Shown: in pieces, positions 55,401 to 64,000 of the stretch
Layout of the letters: each line of letters starts with the position of its first letter
Numbering within the stretch: position 1 is the stretch's first letter
Source of the DNA: Actinernus sp. WN-2022
Lineage: Eukaryota; Cnidaria; Anthozoa; Actiniaria; Actinernidae
Direction of reading: 5' to 3'
Assembly: GCA_030867875.1 (NCBI GenBank)
Contig: JAOWCC010000311.1
Span: 310,001-374,000 of the forward strand
DNA: 64,000 nucleotides
The notes under the pieces: generated by a model
Database searches by the model: none
What the model was told of the DNA's origin: nothing
What the model saw: only the letters and a program-made list of their open reading frames with translations
Made by a program: the position numbers and the translations under genes

Positions 55401-56086
55401 AAAACAGCAGTTGCAGAAGTTTGTCATCAATTATTAGTATATTAATATATACCTCCGTATCCGTGGTGGTACTACATGTAGATGTAGCTGTCGTCGAGCT
55501 GCTGCCTTCCAGTAATTCCCTAAGATCCTAGTAGGTATGAAAAATAGATCTCGAGTTGTTTATTTGTTGTTGGTGAATTTGCACTCGTAGTGGCGGAGTG
55601 GTTAGTTCGATTCCCCGTGCGTTCGATCACGTAACGTGAGGTTTATTGACTGCAGTAGTTTTAGCATATTACTAGTGCAAATCTAGAAGGAATATTAAAC
55701 GAGAAAATCTTGGAATTCCAACTCACTCTGGCCGGATGTCACAATTTTTTTTAGGTGAAACCTACCCTTTTCTGTCCACGTTTCTCTCTCACACTCACAG
55801 ATGGTTCCGCAGTAGCCTCTGCAGCTTTCCAGATGGTTGGTACGGACCCCGGTGATAACTGGCGTCGCACGGTTGGATTGAAACTCCTGGTAAAGCAGTT
55901 TTCCTCGAAATGGATAGAGCAGACCATAAACCGGCCTGTTGGGGCAAAAAATTTCCTGTGTGTTTTGACGAATCTCGTCCACTTTACCAGCTCGGAACGT
56001 GCCAACGGACTCTGATGCAGCCCAATTCCAGCTTCACGATTTGTGACATTGCTGCAATCTTGCACAACACAACGAGAACCGGGCAT
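49411..56086 (-). CDS. THAP-domain, Kolobok-like transposase protein, twelve exons, 937 aa
   Basis: Exons in order: 56086-55766, 55527-55453, 55228-54851, 54541-54379, 53712-53496, 53200-52663, 52207-51994, 51711-51460, 50980-50809, 50322-50174, 49995-49798, 49547-49411. All GT/AG borders and phases agree, and the total is 2814 nt without a stop. Residues 1-90 are a THAP zinc finger: C6, C11, W36, C56, H59 and 'SVPTIW'. Then come a Thr/Pro/Gln-rich linker (133-258), a short coiled coil with CxxC (259-300), an acidic segment, and a transposase-like core: 'LAGDGRHDSMGHSAKYGTYT' (D532, D536), 'ISDRHSQIAKWM' (D599), 'HFFDLWHIGK', 'EGYHSVVNQFAPK'. The C-terminus has a CCHC knuckle, 'CKKCGQPRKGHKKGQC'. 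THAP binds DNA; Kolobok-type transposases are DDE enzymes. It may be an active element's gene or a domesticated one. Confidence 0.85.
53380..53420 (-). other. Hammerhead-like motif in a THAP-gene intron
   Basis: On the minus strand the order CTGACAAAGGGCTAGCGCTC then GAAAC then GTCAGC resembles the hammerhead ribozyme core (CUGANGA...GAAAC), as found in Penelope-like and retrozyme repeats. The CTGACAA departs from CUGANGA at one conserved base, so it is probably a decayed copy of a dispersed repeat. Confidence 0.3.
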
Positions 56087-56263
56087 TTCAAACCACAACG
56101 GAAAGAAATTGGGAAAAAGAAAGAATGTTTTGGTCCGCGCTAGTATACTTCGTATGAGAAATTAGCCACGTGAAAGCAGTGACTTGAGAAATTTGCGTCA
56201 CATCCTGTCAAACACCAACATATGTCACGTGAACTCAGAAATTGGTAACCAGGCCGCAGGAAC
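56087..56263. promoter_or_regulatory. Bidirectional promoter candidate with two CACGTG boxes
   Basis: Only 177 bp separate the THAP gene ATG (minus) from the next plus-strand ATG (56264). Palindromic E-boxes CACGTG lie at 56167-56172 and 56226-56231. No TATA box is seen. Confidence 0.45.
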
Positions 56264-57593
56264 ATGGCGGTTCAATGGCACCCAGAAATCTTTGTGATTT
56301 TGAGCGCTAAAAACGAGCACTTTCCTTCATCATATGGCAAAACGGTTCGGAGGGATTGTTCTTCGGTAAGTTAACTACTGATTCGCTGAAAAAAACCGGT
56401 ATGTGTCAATTTGATCGTAGTAGCACTTTAAGTCCATTTCAAATATACTCTAAACTAAACAATGATATCAGTTTCCTTTTCCAGTGGTGGTCGATATGTC
56501 GGACGTCATCCAGACATTTTGGAAAAGTAAGTAAAGTAGATATTATATTATTTTAGCTATTCGTTCTAGGAAAATGGCAGACAGAAATAATAATCTACAA
56601 TCTTGTACTTCCTAGGAGATGGAGATATTGACAATATCAGCAAAAGAATTGACCTAGGTTGGTTTACTTGCAGATCGACAATTATAGATTCCATACCTTC
56701 AACATATACTCAATAGATAGATTGTAATGTATACTATCATGTTAAAAACAATTTTATTGATTTAATATCTAACATAAAATTATTGCTCAATTTTCGATCA
56801 CTTATTCTAGTACCAATCATAGGAAAACAGCTAAGATTTTGTATTTCCTTGCTGTTCGTTTAATATCAATTTGAATAAGTTGGACAATTAAAATTTAAAA
56901 CTCTCTTACCTCATTTGTGAAAGAGCATTTACAAGCCCTATTGGATCAGACGAAACAACGGATTGGTTTGAATTACGTAACTTCAAGAAATAGTGCTATT
57001 ATTGTTTCTTCGTTTAAATAATATATAATGGTAGCCTTTATTCTCGTTGCTGCAAAAGATAGACTAGACCAACTTAATGTGATATCTTATGCTTTCTAGT
57101 GCAACAATGCCAGATTAGAAACAGGGAGGACCACCTCCAATGTGAGTAAACTTTGTGGTTTCGATCTTCTACCGATTTTAAATGATACCCCAACCGCAAC
57201 TAATAATACCCAACGTTATCCTTCGTAGTAAATGACAAAGTAGACCACATCATGGAGAAGATGGACTTCGGTAAGTTCATGTTTAACGTAGCGTGCATTT
57301 CTATTATTAGCGATACGGTGGCTCTAAATAATAACGTACTATTTTATCTTTCTTATTTAATCAGTAACAAAGGCATGAGAAAATCCAACAGGACTACGAT
57401 GAAAGTAAGTTTACTTCCCGTTTTGAACCTAATGTTATTCTTAGCCTATACGTCAACCTACAGTAATCACATACAACATTTGTTATTTGTAGCAAAACTG
57501 CAACTGCAAGAGCTGATCAAGGCCAATGACAAACAACTGCTGAAACATAACGTTAGATTCGTTCGCGTTGAGCAAGAAATAGAAGATCTACAG
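56264..57593 (+). CDS. Microexon gene encoding a predicted coiled coil (unrecognised family)
   Basis: A first exon (56264-56365, ATG, TTCG|GTAAGT) is followed by exons 56485-56526, 56616-56657, 57100-57141 and 57229-57270. Each is exactly 42 nt, with clear acceptors and good donors. In phase 1 they read ATG (56496) 'MSDVIQTFWK', 'RDGDIDNISKRIDL', 'VQQCQIRNREDHLQ', 'LNDKVDHIMEKMDF': 14 residues each, with heptad-like hydrophobic spacing. A 40-nt exon (57365-57404) encodes 'HEKIQQDYDE' but is two bases short of phase. A 101-nt exon (57493-57593) adds 'LQLQELIKANDKQLL...EQEIEDLQ'. Exon 1 in its own ATG frame joins in the wrong phase, so it is probably untranslated or the start is 56496. No known family recognised. 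Confidence 0.5.
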
Positions 57594-57616
57594 GTAATAC
57601 CATCCCATCAGCCCAT

Positions 57617-57988
57617 CTGAAACCCGAACCTACGCCACACCAACCGATGATGAACGACCACAGCGAACGTCAACCCCAACCCCACCATTATTCCGGAAGA
57701 CTACGCGAAGCCCAACCACACCCACTCCACCACGACCGTCATGTTCTACCAGCACCTCTACCGACAACACCCTTAGATCCAGGCACCGATATGATGTAAG
57801 GCAGACGATCTTTATTTACAACTGGATCGAGAATACCAAACCAGCGAAGAAGACGTGTCCTGTTGCAGAGATCCAAAGAATGATTGAAACTGGAATCGCC
57901 AGTGGGGTATGGAAAGAGGGAGAATTCACAGAAAATTCATTCATACATAAGTATGAGAACGAATACAAGAATTGGATTAAGCTTAGGT
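57617..57988 (+). CDS. Unassigned exon-like open frame with Pro/Thr linker and helical C-terminus
   Basis: The frame read from 57617 to TAA at 57988 is open for 123 codons without a convincing ATG. A Thr/Pro/Arg-rich first half is followed by a globular-looking part: 'YDVRQTIFIYNWIENTK', 'CPVAEIQRMIETGIASGVW', 'FIHKYENEYKNWIKL'. It lies just after the coiled-coil exons on the same strand and may be the last exon of that gene. The only visible acceptor (CATCAG, about 57616) is too near the preceding donor for a normal intron. I do not recognise the family. Confidence 0.4.
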
Positions 57989-58810
57989 AAATTTCACCTT
58001 CATTTAATCATTCGAAGTTTTAAAAAATTAGTCGGGATTTCATTCTTCCTGTACGAACTAAAGGTTTCCATATATCAAAACCTAACCTTCCATCGATTTC
58101 TTGTCAAACATTGCTTATAAAAGTCGTTAGTGACATAAGCACAACAATGAATAAGGCGATATACTAATTTCAAAATTCTACGTGGCGATTGCCTTATATA
58201 TTAATATATATTAAATAAATACATAAAGACTACATAACAGTTCACCAGTTAAAACCCTAAACAAAACAATATAACGTTCTCTTTACCAACCCTAAAATAG
58301 CTAAGCACAACTTAACTGAACTACAAACGTAATATATAAGAATCGTAAGGCGAAATGAATAAAATACATGATACTCTAATAATTTGTTACCTTAAATTTA
58401 CGCCGATCCATGTAAATCAAACAATTAAAGTCTAAACACCTTATATCTTAGAAATTTAACCATTTTTACAAAATAATTTATCCCTTAAACTACTTACTGC
58501 TCTAAACACTTTAATATGAACCAATATTTAAACATATGTGTACATAATACTCAAATAATATACTATTTTAAACTAATCCATGAAAACCGAACCTTTTAAC
58601 GGCTGACTCAAATCATCGAAACAATGCCATAACTTTTGAGTAGCACTGTGTCACCTGGTTTCACATCACTCCCAAGCTCCCCCAATACCATCTTATACTA
58701 TAATCCTCATAGCCAAGTCTATCTTTCATAAACCAAAAAATATATTAAAACCTTCATTCTCTTCATCATCCCTGACATCACACCCTTCCTTTTCATTGAA
58801 AACCTCAGAT
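57989..58810. other. AT-rich intergenic stretch
   Basis: No supported gene. A frame at 57884-58120 is a shifted reading of the exon above, and the rest is AT-rich with poly-A/T runs. Confidence 0.5.
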
Positions 58811-61450
58811 ATGGCCCAACACAACCTCACAGGTCAACAGCTAGCCCTCTATGAAAGGAAAATGAATGAGCACAAAAAAGCAATATACACAAGAAAGGAT
58901 AATTATACCGCAACCACCCCAGCACATACTACAGACCCCATCTCCACCTCATTGAACGACGACCCAGACAATCACATCTTAGCCTCACTCGTATCATCCC
59001 AACCTACCACCACAGATAGCATCAAAACAGACGATCTCGACGATGAATCACTTCTCCATGCCGCTACCCTTCACGACACGCCCACTACCCTCACCAGCAA
59101 TACCACATATTTAAACACAGCTCCACAGCCCACCACATCCCTGACACCTGCCTCCGCCTCCACGACTGAACTCTACACACTTAAACTTAAGCTAAAACGG
59201 ATAAAAAACTTGACATTCAGATCAACCTACTACAAAAACGCCGCACACAACTTTGCAAAGAATCTGCCCTACTCAAAAAACAAATTAAAAAAGTAAAGGT
59301 AGATGAACCATTACAAAAAAGAACGTGAGTCTAAGTACTAACATATGTATACAACTTTTATTTTTATTCTTCAACAATAATCTTCGCATCATATATACAT
59401 TATTCAAGCAACGTCTAAAGCCAAAATAAACTATTTTCCAAAATCTATAAGACTCATCCTATTATGAAGTATCATCCTAGTACTTATCATCTCTCTTAAT
59501 TTTGTCCCTGTTTGTTTACCGAATAATATATCCCAACTTCCTTTAAAGCCATTTCCCGCTTTATTTATTATCCATCTCATTAATTTATTTATTCCCGTAT
59601 ATCTATCAAAAGGTACAGTTATAAATAACTGATTCTCCCCCACATTTACTGCACTCACTAGTCTATTTACATTCCTAGACTTAACCTTACCCTCCTCGTA
59701 TGCAACCCTACATCCTCGTATTTCCTTTTTTCTGTAACCTAACCTCCGTAAACGTCTCCTAAACAACGAAGAAGTATTATCATAACCTTCCTTTGTTGTC
59801 GAATTCCTTATATAGCGTAAACTTTCAGTTTTTATTAAACCTCTAAAAACACTATTAGGGTGGTTAGATTTCCTATTTAAATAAGCAAACTTATGTCTAA
59901 ATAATTACAACACAATTCATTTACCTCTACCAAACTGTGCTAAATTCTCCATTATAGTGTCAAATAGCGTGGCGAGAAGAAGGTCACAAACCCTCATAAG
60001 GTTTGCCCCATAACATTTTGTGGGTCTATACAGACGAGAATGGACCGTCAATCTCCAGGGGAGTCGCGCCCATCGACGAAATCCCAGCGCTGACGCCTCT
60101 AAATTCAAATCTGCCAAAATCCTACAGGGCTACTCAAGGCATCTTGAGGATTATCTAAATTTCTTGCTCTTAAGAAGCGCGCCCTCTGAGTACGCCTTAG
60201 ACGCCTCCACTAAAGACGTCTTGCGTCTGCTCAAAAGCAACCAGGTAAAGTGGAGGACGTCAATGCAGAAAGAGGCGTCATCCCAGCGATTTCATCGCAT
60301 CGAACAAGATAGAGAGAATCTTATCCTGCTTAAGGAAATGAAAGCAGTGGTTATGTCAGAGACATCTGCAACATGCAAAAGTAAGTTGATGGAGTGTGCA
60401 GCATCCAAGGATACAAGGGACACCTGGCCAATTATAACACCACGGGTTTCCACTCTACTGCGGAACTTCATCGCGTTCCACCTCACGCTACTCAACGCAG
60501 GTAGAGCTGGAATCGTGGCCAACATGACGGTCGGCGAGTTTGTCAAACGGAACCCAGGGGTTGAGCCCGGTGCAATCGAAATAACCGTTTATACTCACAA
60601 AACGGAGAGGACCGGGGCCAACCAGATCTACATCTACGCCGAAGAGGAAGCATGCATGATTGGCTACCTGGGTGTCGTGAGATCACAGCTGCAAGACAAC
60701 TCTCCCGACCATCACTTCTTCCTATCGGACCAGGGCAAACAGATTTCCTCAAATAATGTCTCTGGCTTGCTCCAGTCCTTCATCAAGGCTACGAAAGTCG
60801 TTTTCAGCAAGCCAGTGCATTCCACGGGGATTAGAAAGATGTGGGTAACCCATATGTCAAAGAAGGGTTACAGTGAGGAAGACCGGGAAAAGCTTGCTTT
60901 GCTGATGAAGCATAGCAAAAAGACTGCTAACGCCTGGTACGACCTCACTCAGAGGAGTTCTAGATCGGAAGATGCAGCTTCCATGCTCCGTAAAGAACTA
61001 GCTGCTGCCATTCCGACTAGTTCTTCTGCCACATCCGGTCGCCGTGGCTGTACGTCCTGCGTCCGCAGGTGCCACTCCATCAACCTCTACATCCACTCCA
61101 TCCACCTCTGCAGTCACCACCTCTGATGCCTCGACCTCCACGCCTCCCCGTCTTCGTCAAGACCCCGCCACTGGTAGTCCTGCCAAGAGAAACCTCATCT
61201 CACCCTATCGACTCATGGCGGGAAAGTACATCTGACCAGAAACGTACGTCACTAAAATCAAAAAGGCTTTCAGAAAGTACCTTGACGCAGGAACTTGCCC
61301 CTCTAAAAGTGTCACCATATCTATGTTCGTCGCTTTCGAAGAGACGAAGGAGATATGGATACTTGGGGGTGACGGCTGGCACGAAAAGTGCTACGAAAAG
61401 GTCAAGTCCCTCTGCAAGCAGGCCAAGAGGGATAAGGCCGCCAAAAAGTA
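58811..61450 (+). pseudogene. Second-lineage tyrosine recombinase gene with coiled-coil N-terminal exon; several frame breaks
   Basis: Exon 1 (58811-59324) starts 'MAQHNLTGQQLALYERKMNE', has a Thr/Asp-rich middle and ends in a helical Lys-rich segment. The frame shifts at the six-A run 59203-59208, where seven would keep the helix open to the donor AAC|GTGAGT. Exon 2 begins at 60034 (ATACAG|A) in matching phase. The recombinase runs to about 60985: R in 'LLNAGRAG' (60503), K in 'YTHKTERTGA', 'HSTGIRKMWVTH' with Arg, H in 'LMKHSKKTAN' (60911) and Tyr in 'AWYDLT' (60938). From about 61040 the Ser/Thr/Pro-rich tail continues only in another frame. A TGA (about 61231) interrupts a further conserved-looking stretch 'YVTKIKKAFRKYLDAGTCPS...GGDGWHEKCYEKVKSL' ending TAG near 61450. 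Core-binding and catalytic sequence differ clearly from the array enzyme. Confidence 0.6.
59431..59904 (-). pseudogene. Reverse-transcriptase C-terminal fragment in the YR intron, antisense
   Basis: The frame is open from 59904 down to a TAG at 59431. 'YLNRKSNHPNSVFRGLIKTESLRYIRNS' and 'FRRRLRRLGYRKKEI' match the stretch downstream of the RT palm in retroelements of the Penelope/LINE type (HP-x3-(R/K)-G...ALR..R order). Palm motifs are absent, so this is a fragment. It lies wholly inside the intron of the YR gene, on the other strand. Confidence 0.5.
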
Positions 61451-62043
61451 GTACTTCGTGCGGGTGGCTTTGCTGTTTGGACCTAAGGTACTGCCGTTAT
61501 TGTTGTAACCCGGAATCAAACCGGCATCCGTTTCACGCTTTGCTGTTTGGAATCTAACCAAGCACACCATTGTGCACTCCTCAATTGGTTTATACTAAGG
61601 TAGTGAATAGCGTTTATAATTAGTTTGGTTGTGGCAGTAAGGTTTAGGTCAACAGTGACACACCCCGTCATTGTCAACTAGGCACGCCTTACAGTTGCCA
61701 GCTATTGGGTTTCCTTTTTTGACCAATTCTTTTTTGCAAATTTTCAACAATTTATATTTCACTGATTCCTTTTTTACGTGAGAAAAGAGGCGATTCCTTT
61801 TTTACGTGAGAAAAGAGGCGATTCCTTTGTATCGACCAGTATCACGGGTTTTGAACCGAAGTCACTATGTGAGACTCACATACATGTATGTGAACAATGT
61901 TACAAACATTGGCCTGGTGCGGTAGTGGAGCTCTCTTTAGTTTTATGATTTTGAAACCCCTTTTTTTAATTTCCTCCTTAATTTCTCTTAATTTCTTGTT
62001 AATACCTTGGTTGCTATATCAGTACCTTCATTTTATCAAAGAC
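61451..62043. other. 3' flank of the second YR gene
   Basis: No gene is supported. It includes a repeated TTTGCTGTTTGGA word (about 61468 and 61538) and a 28-bp tandem repeat at 61764-61826, listed separately. Confidence 0.5.
61764..61826. repeat. 28-bp tandem repeat
   Basis: GATTCCTTTTTTACGTGAGA with AAAGAGGC occurs at 61764 and 61792, and the first bases of a third copy start at 61820. Confidence 0.85.
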
Positions 62044-62383
62044 TAAGAGAAGACCTCTACGTGTGTCGTTCAGGGTTTTACCCTGAGTCACAGACACCTA
62101 CTTGGCGTCTGTGATCGGTGTTCAAGACATTTGTCTCTGTCGCGGGCACACGGTGTTGGGTCCCCTTCAATGGTCTTTGTTTTAATGTATGGTTGGTATA
62201 TCATGCTCGTAAGAACTTAATCATTTTCTCGAAAATTAAGAGGAGCTCTCACCTTGTGTCGTTCAGGGTTTTACCCTGAGTCACAGATACCAACTTGGAG
62301 TCTGTGATCGGTGTTCAAGACATTTGTCTCTGTCGCGGGCACACAGTGTTGGGTCCCCTCCAATGGTTTTCGTTTTCATGATT
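62044..62383. repeat. 193-bp tandem duplication with conserved hairpins
   Basis: Two copies (62044-62190 and 62234-62383) share TGTCGTTCAGGGTTTTACCC, then TGAGTCACAGA, and AAGACATTTGTCTCTGTCGC, with a period of 193 bp. Small hairpins AGGG/CCCT and, in the first copy, ACAGAC/GTCTGT lie inside. Confidence 0.75.
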
Positions 62384-62702
62384 GGTTTTATGGCAACTGT
62401 AAGGTGGTACTGGCGTACGTTGCCGAGGGTTACTTCTTGGAGGCGGGTAGGTTCAGTTAACTACGTCAGCCTAACCTCGTCAAGCTTGTCATTCATGTTA
62501 GTATACTATTACAGTTATCTGAACGCGTGTGCGAGAATTCTTAAAGAGAAATTATTAGAAATCTTCCGTTAAAGAAAAACATCGAGCTTCCATTTCACCA
62601 ACGGTAACTATTTAAGTGTTTTCTTAATTGATATTCGATTCATTAAGAGATAAATGAAGTTGCTTTATCTTGTATTTAAGTGTTCTATCATTTCTTCTAC
62701 AG
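62384..62702. other. Spacer before the right-hand 3' module
   Basis: No gene is supported. The sequence is AT-rich and ends in a pyrimidine tract and acceptor, TTTCTTCTACAG, at 62702. Confidence 0.45.
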
Positions 62703-62910
62703 ATCATCAAACAGCGAATTGCGTTGTTTCCAAATTTCTGTAAAATATGTAACAGGAACGGTAAGTAATTCCTATTTAACAAAGTAGTTTCAGCAATGAC
62801 TCTTTTCTTTTCCTGATCCTTAAGTTGTAACTCCTATTCTAATTCACAAATCTTGTTTTAACAGATTCTCTTCAATTCTCTGATCCGCCCTTATACATTC
62901 TTCTCAAACG
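62703..62910 (+). other. Two exon-like blocks homologous to the array's 3' module
   Basis: 62703-62760 (CTACAG|...AACAGGAACG|GTAAGT) contains a 'FCKICNRN'-like reading. 62865-62910 (AACAG|ATTCTC...CAAACG|GTAAGT) follows. The splice borders and the intron between them closely match 43767-43916, so this is a paralogous 3' end. Exon length is not conserved (46 against 36 nt), so coding capacity is uncertain. Confidence 0.5.
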
Positions 62911-63089
62911 GTAAGTAAGGACCGATTCAGATTTTCAGTTATGATACATCGTATGTCTAGAAGTGTATAGCCATTCCTTATAAAACTTAAGAATGCAATG
63001 TATATTTCTCATTAGTTGATTTCAAAATATTATCTTAGATACATTTCTCATGTTATCCTTCTGCACTCTTAACTACGCTCAAATCTTGT

Positions 63090-63945
63090 TCTAGAAATGA
63101 ATTGGAGTATTGTAGTGAAATATTTGTGTTTTTACCGGAAGTGAATAACAGGACGTGTTTGTGAAAAATGTAGGTTCTACGGCGGAGTTGAACAACTTTT
63201 TTTGCAGTCGGCTAATTTTTTTTTAAATGTTTCTATCGTGTTCCTTGTCCTTTTGACATTAACCACTGTGTGTTTTAAATTGTTCTGGAGTTGAATTTCT
63301 ATTTTTAAAATCGAAACGGCTGATGTTCCTTTAATAGATTTGAAAATTTTCGTTTCAGTGATAAATGTTGAGTTTGCCGTCGACCGCTCAAATCTTGTTA
63401 CATGGTCTTTCTATCTGTTTCAAAATATTTTTATCGTGTTGCTTATGCTTTTTACAATCAGAATACAGTGCTTGTAAAGTTTCTATAGATGAATTTCGAT
63501 GTTTAGAGAAACAATTTATGCGAGTACTCTTGTTTACCAAAAGTGCGTACTTATTACGAATGTTTCACGTGCCGCGGGGTCGAAAAACTTTTTTTGCGAC
63601 ATGCCGATCCCTTCGAAACTATTTTTATCGTGTTCGTTAGTATTCTTAATGAAAAAAGCCTATGTTTTTAAATTTTCTAGAGATTAATTGGAGTATTTTA
63701 GTGAAATATTTGTGTTTTCACTGGAAGTGAACAAAAACACGTCTTTGTGATAAATATAGGTTCTACGGCGGAGTTCAACACCTTTTTTTGCAGTGGGCTA
63801 ATTTTTTTTTTAATGTTTCTATCGTGTTCCTTGTCCTTTTGACATTAACCACAGTGTCTTTTAAATTGTTCTGGAGTTGAATTTCTATTTTTAAAATCGA
63901 ACGGCTGATGTTCCTTTAATAGATTTGAAAAGTTTCGTACCGAAT
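63090..63945. repeat. ~586-bp direct repeat in the right-hand 3' module
   Basis: The block from ATTGGAGTATT through GGTTCTACGGCGGAGTT and TTTCTATCGTGTTCCTTGTC to CGGCTGATGTTCC occurs at about 63101-63350 and again at about 63687-63930, with small differences. A more diverged related copy lies between (about 63420-63500). Similar words occur at 44560-44640 and 45655-45740. Confidence 0.75.
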
Positions 63946-64000
63946 TCACGATAGATTTTGTGTGTTATAATTGAATTAACATTCCGTTGTTGATGTTTAA

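Noticed and set aside
56264..56657. Reading the first exon's own ATG frame through the microexons
   Set aside because: It joins in phase 0 and meets a TAG at the end of the second microexon. The phase-1 reading stays open through all four 42-nt exons and has coiled-coil spacing, so it is preferred.
1..64000. tRNA, rRNA or other structured RNA genes
   Set aside because: No cloverleaf with A/B boxes or rRNA-like stretch was recognised. A covariance-model scan would be needed to exclude them.

Overview
The window looks like eukaryotic nuclear DNA from an animal. Genes are split by short AT-rich introns with GT/AG ends. There are THAP, Tnp2/EnSpm and P2X7 'ballast' domains, many fold-back elements and frequent ATGTACATG strings. 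A cnidarian, probably an anthozoan such as a stony coral, fits best. This is inference from gene content and sequence style, not from a search.

Layout. (1) 1-2610 holds two decayed tyrosine-recombinase (YR) paralogues: a C-terminal fragment at the window edge and an N-terminal fragment with a lysine-rich tail. (2) 2581-4228 is the 3' half of a repeat unit (U0). It is cut by a 9-kb insertion (4229-13248) that starts with CACTA and carries a minus-strand EnSpm/Tnp2-type transposase gene with one frameshift. (3) 13249-43766 is the centrepiece: ten head-to-tail units of 3169 bp. Each encodes a 486-aa YR with a C-terminal Tudor/SH3-like segment. Nine also carry a downstream exon with a degenerate RING-like zinc finger that can be spliced to the YR in frame. 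The units are nearly identical. U3 carries a cluster of single-base indels typical of consensus error, and U7 alone keeps 8 bp that restore an older, longer reading frame. (4) U10 runs out at 43766 into a different 3' end with small exons (to 46194). The same kind of 3' module recurs at 62703-64000.

(5) 46670-48392 is a three-exon gene for a stand-alone P2X7-ballast-domain protein. (6) 49411-56086 (minus strand) is a twelve-exon gene, open and phase-consistent throughout, for a 937-aa THAP-domain, Kolobok-like transposase protein ending in a zinc knuckle. (7) From 56264 a divergent gene starts 178 bp away. It has a run of exactly 42-nt microexons, each encoding 14 residues of predicted coiled coil. 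(8) 58811-61450 is a second, different YR gene. It has an N-terminal coiled-coil exon, an intron holding an antisense reverse-transcriptase fragment, and a decayed 3' part.

Taken together, the window is a cluster of domesticated or mobile recombinases and transposases. At least four YR lineages sit here, one freshly amplified in tandem. The most unusual content is the YR-RING cassette array, the swapped 3' ends, and the 42-nt microexon gene. All spliced models are by eye from splice sites and phase; none is supported by transcripts here.
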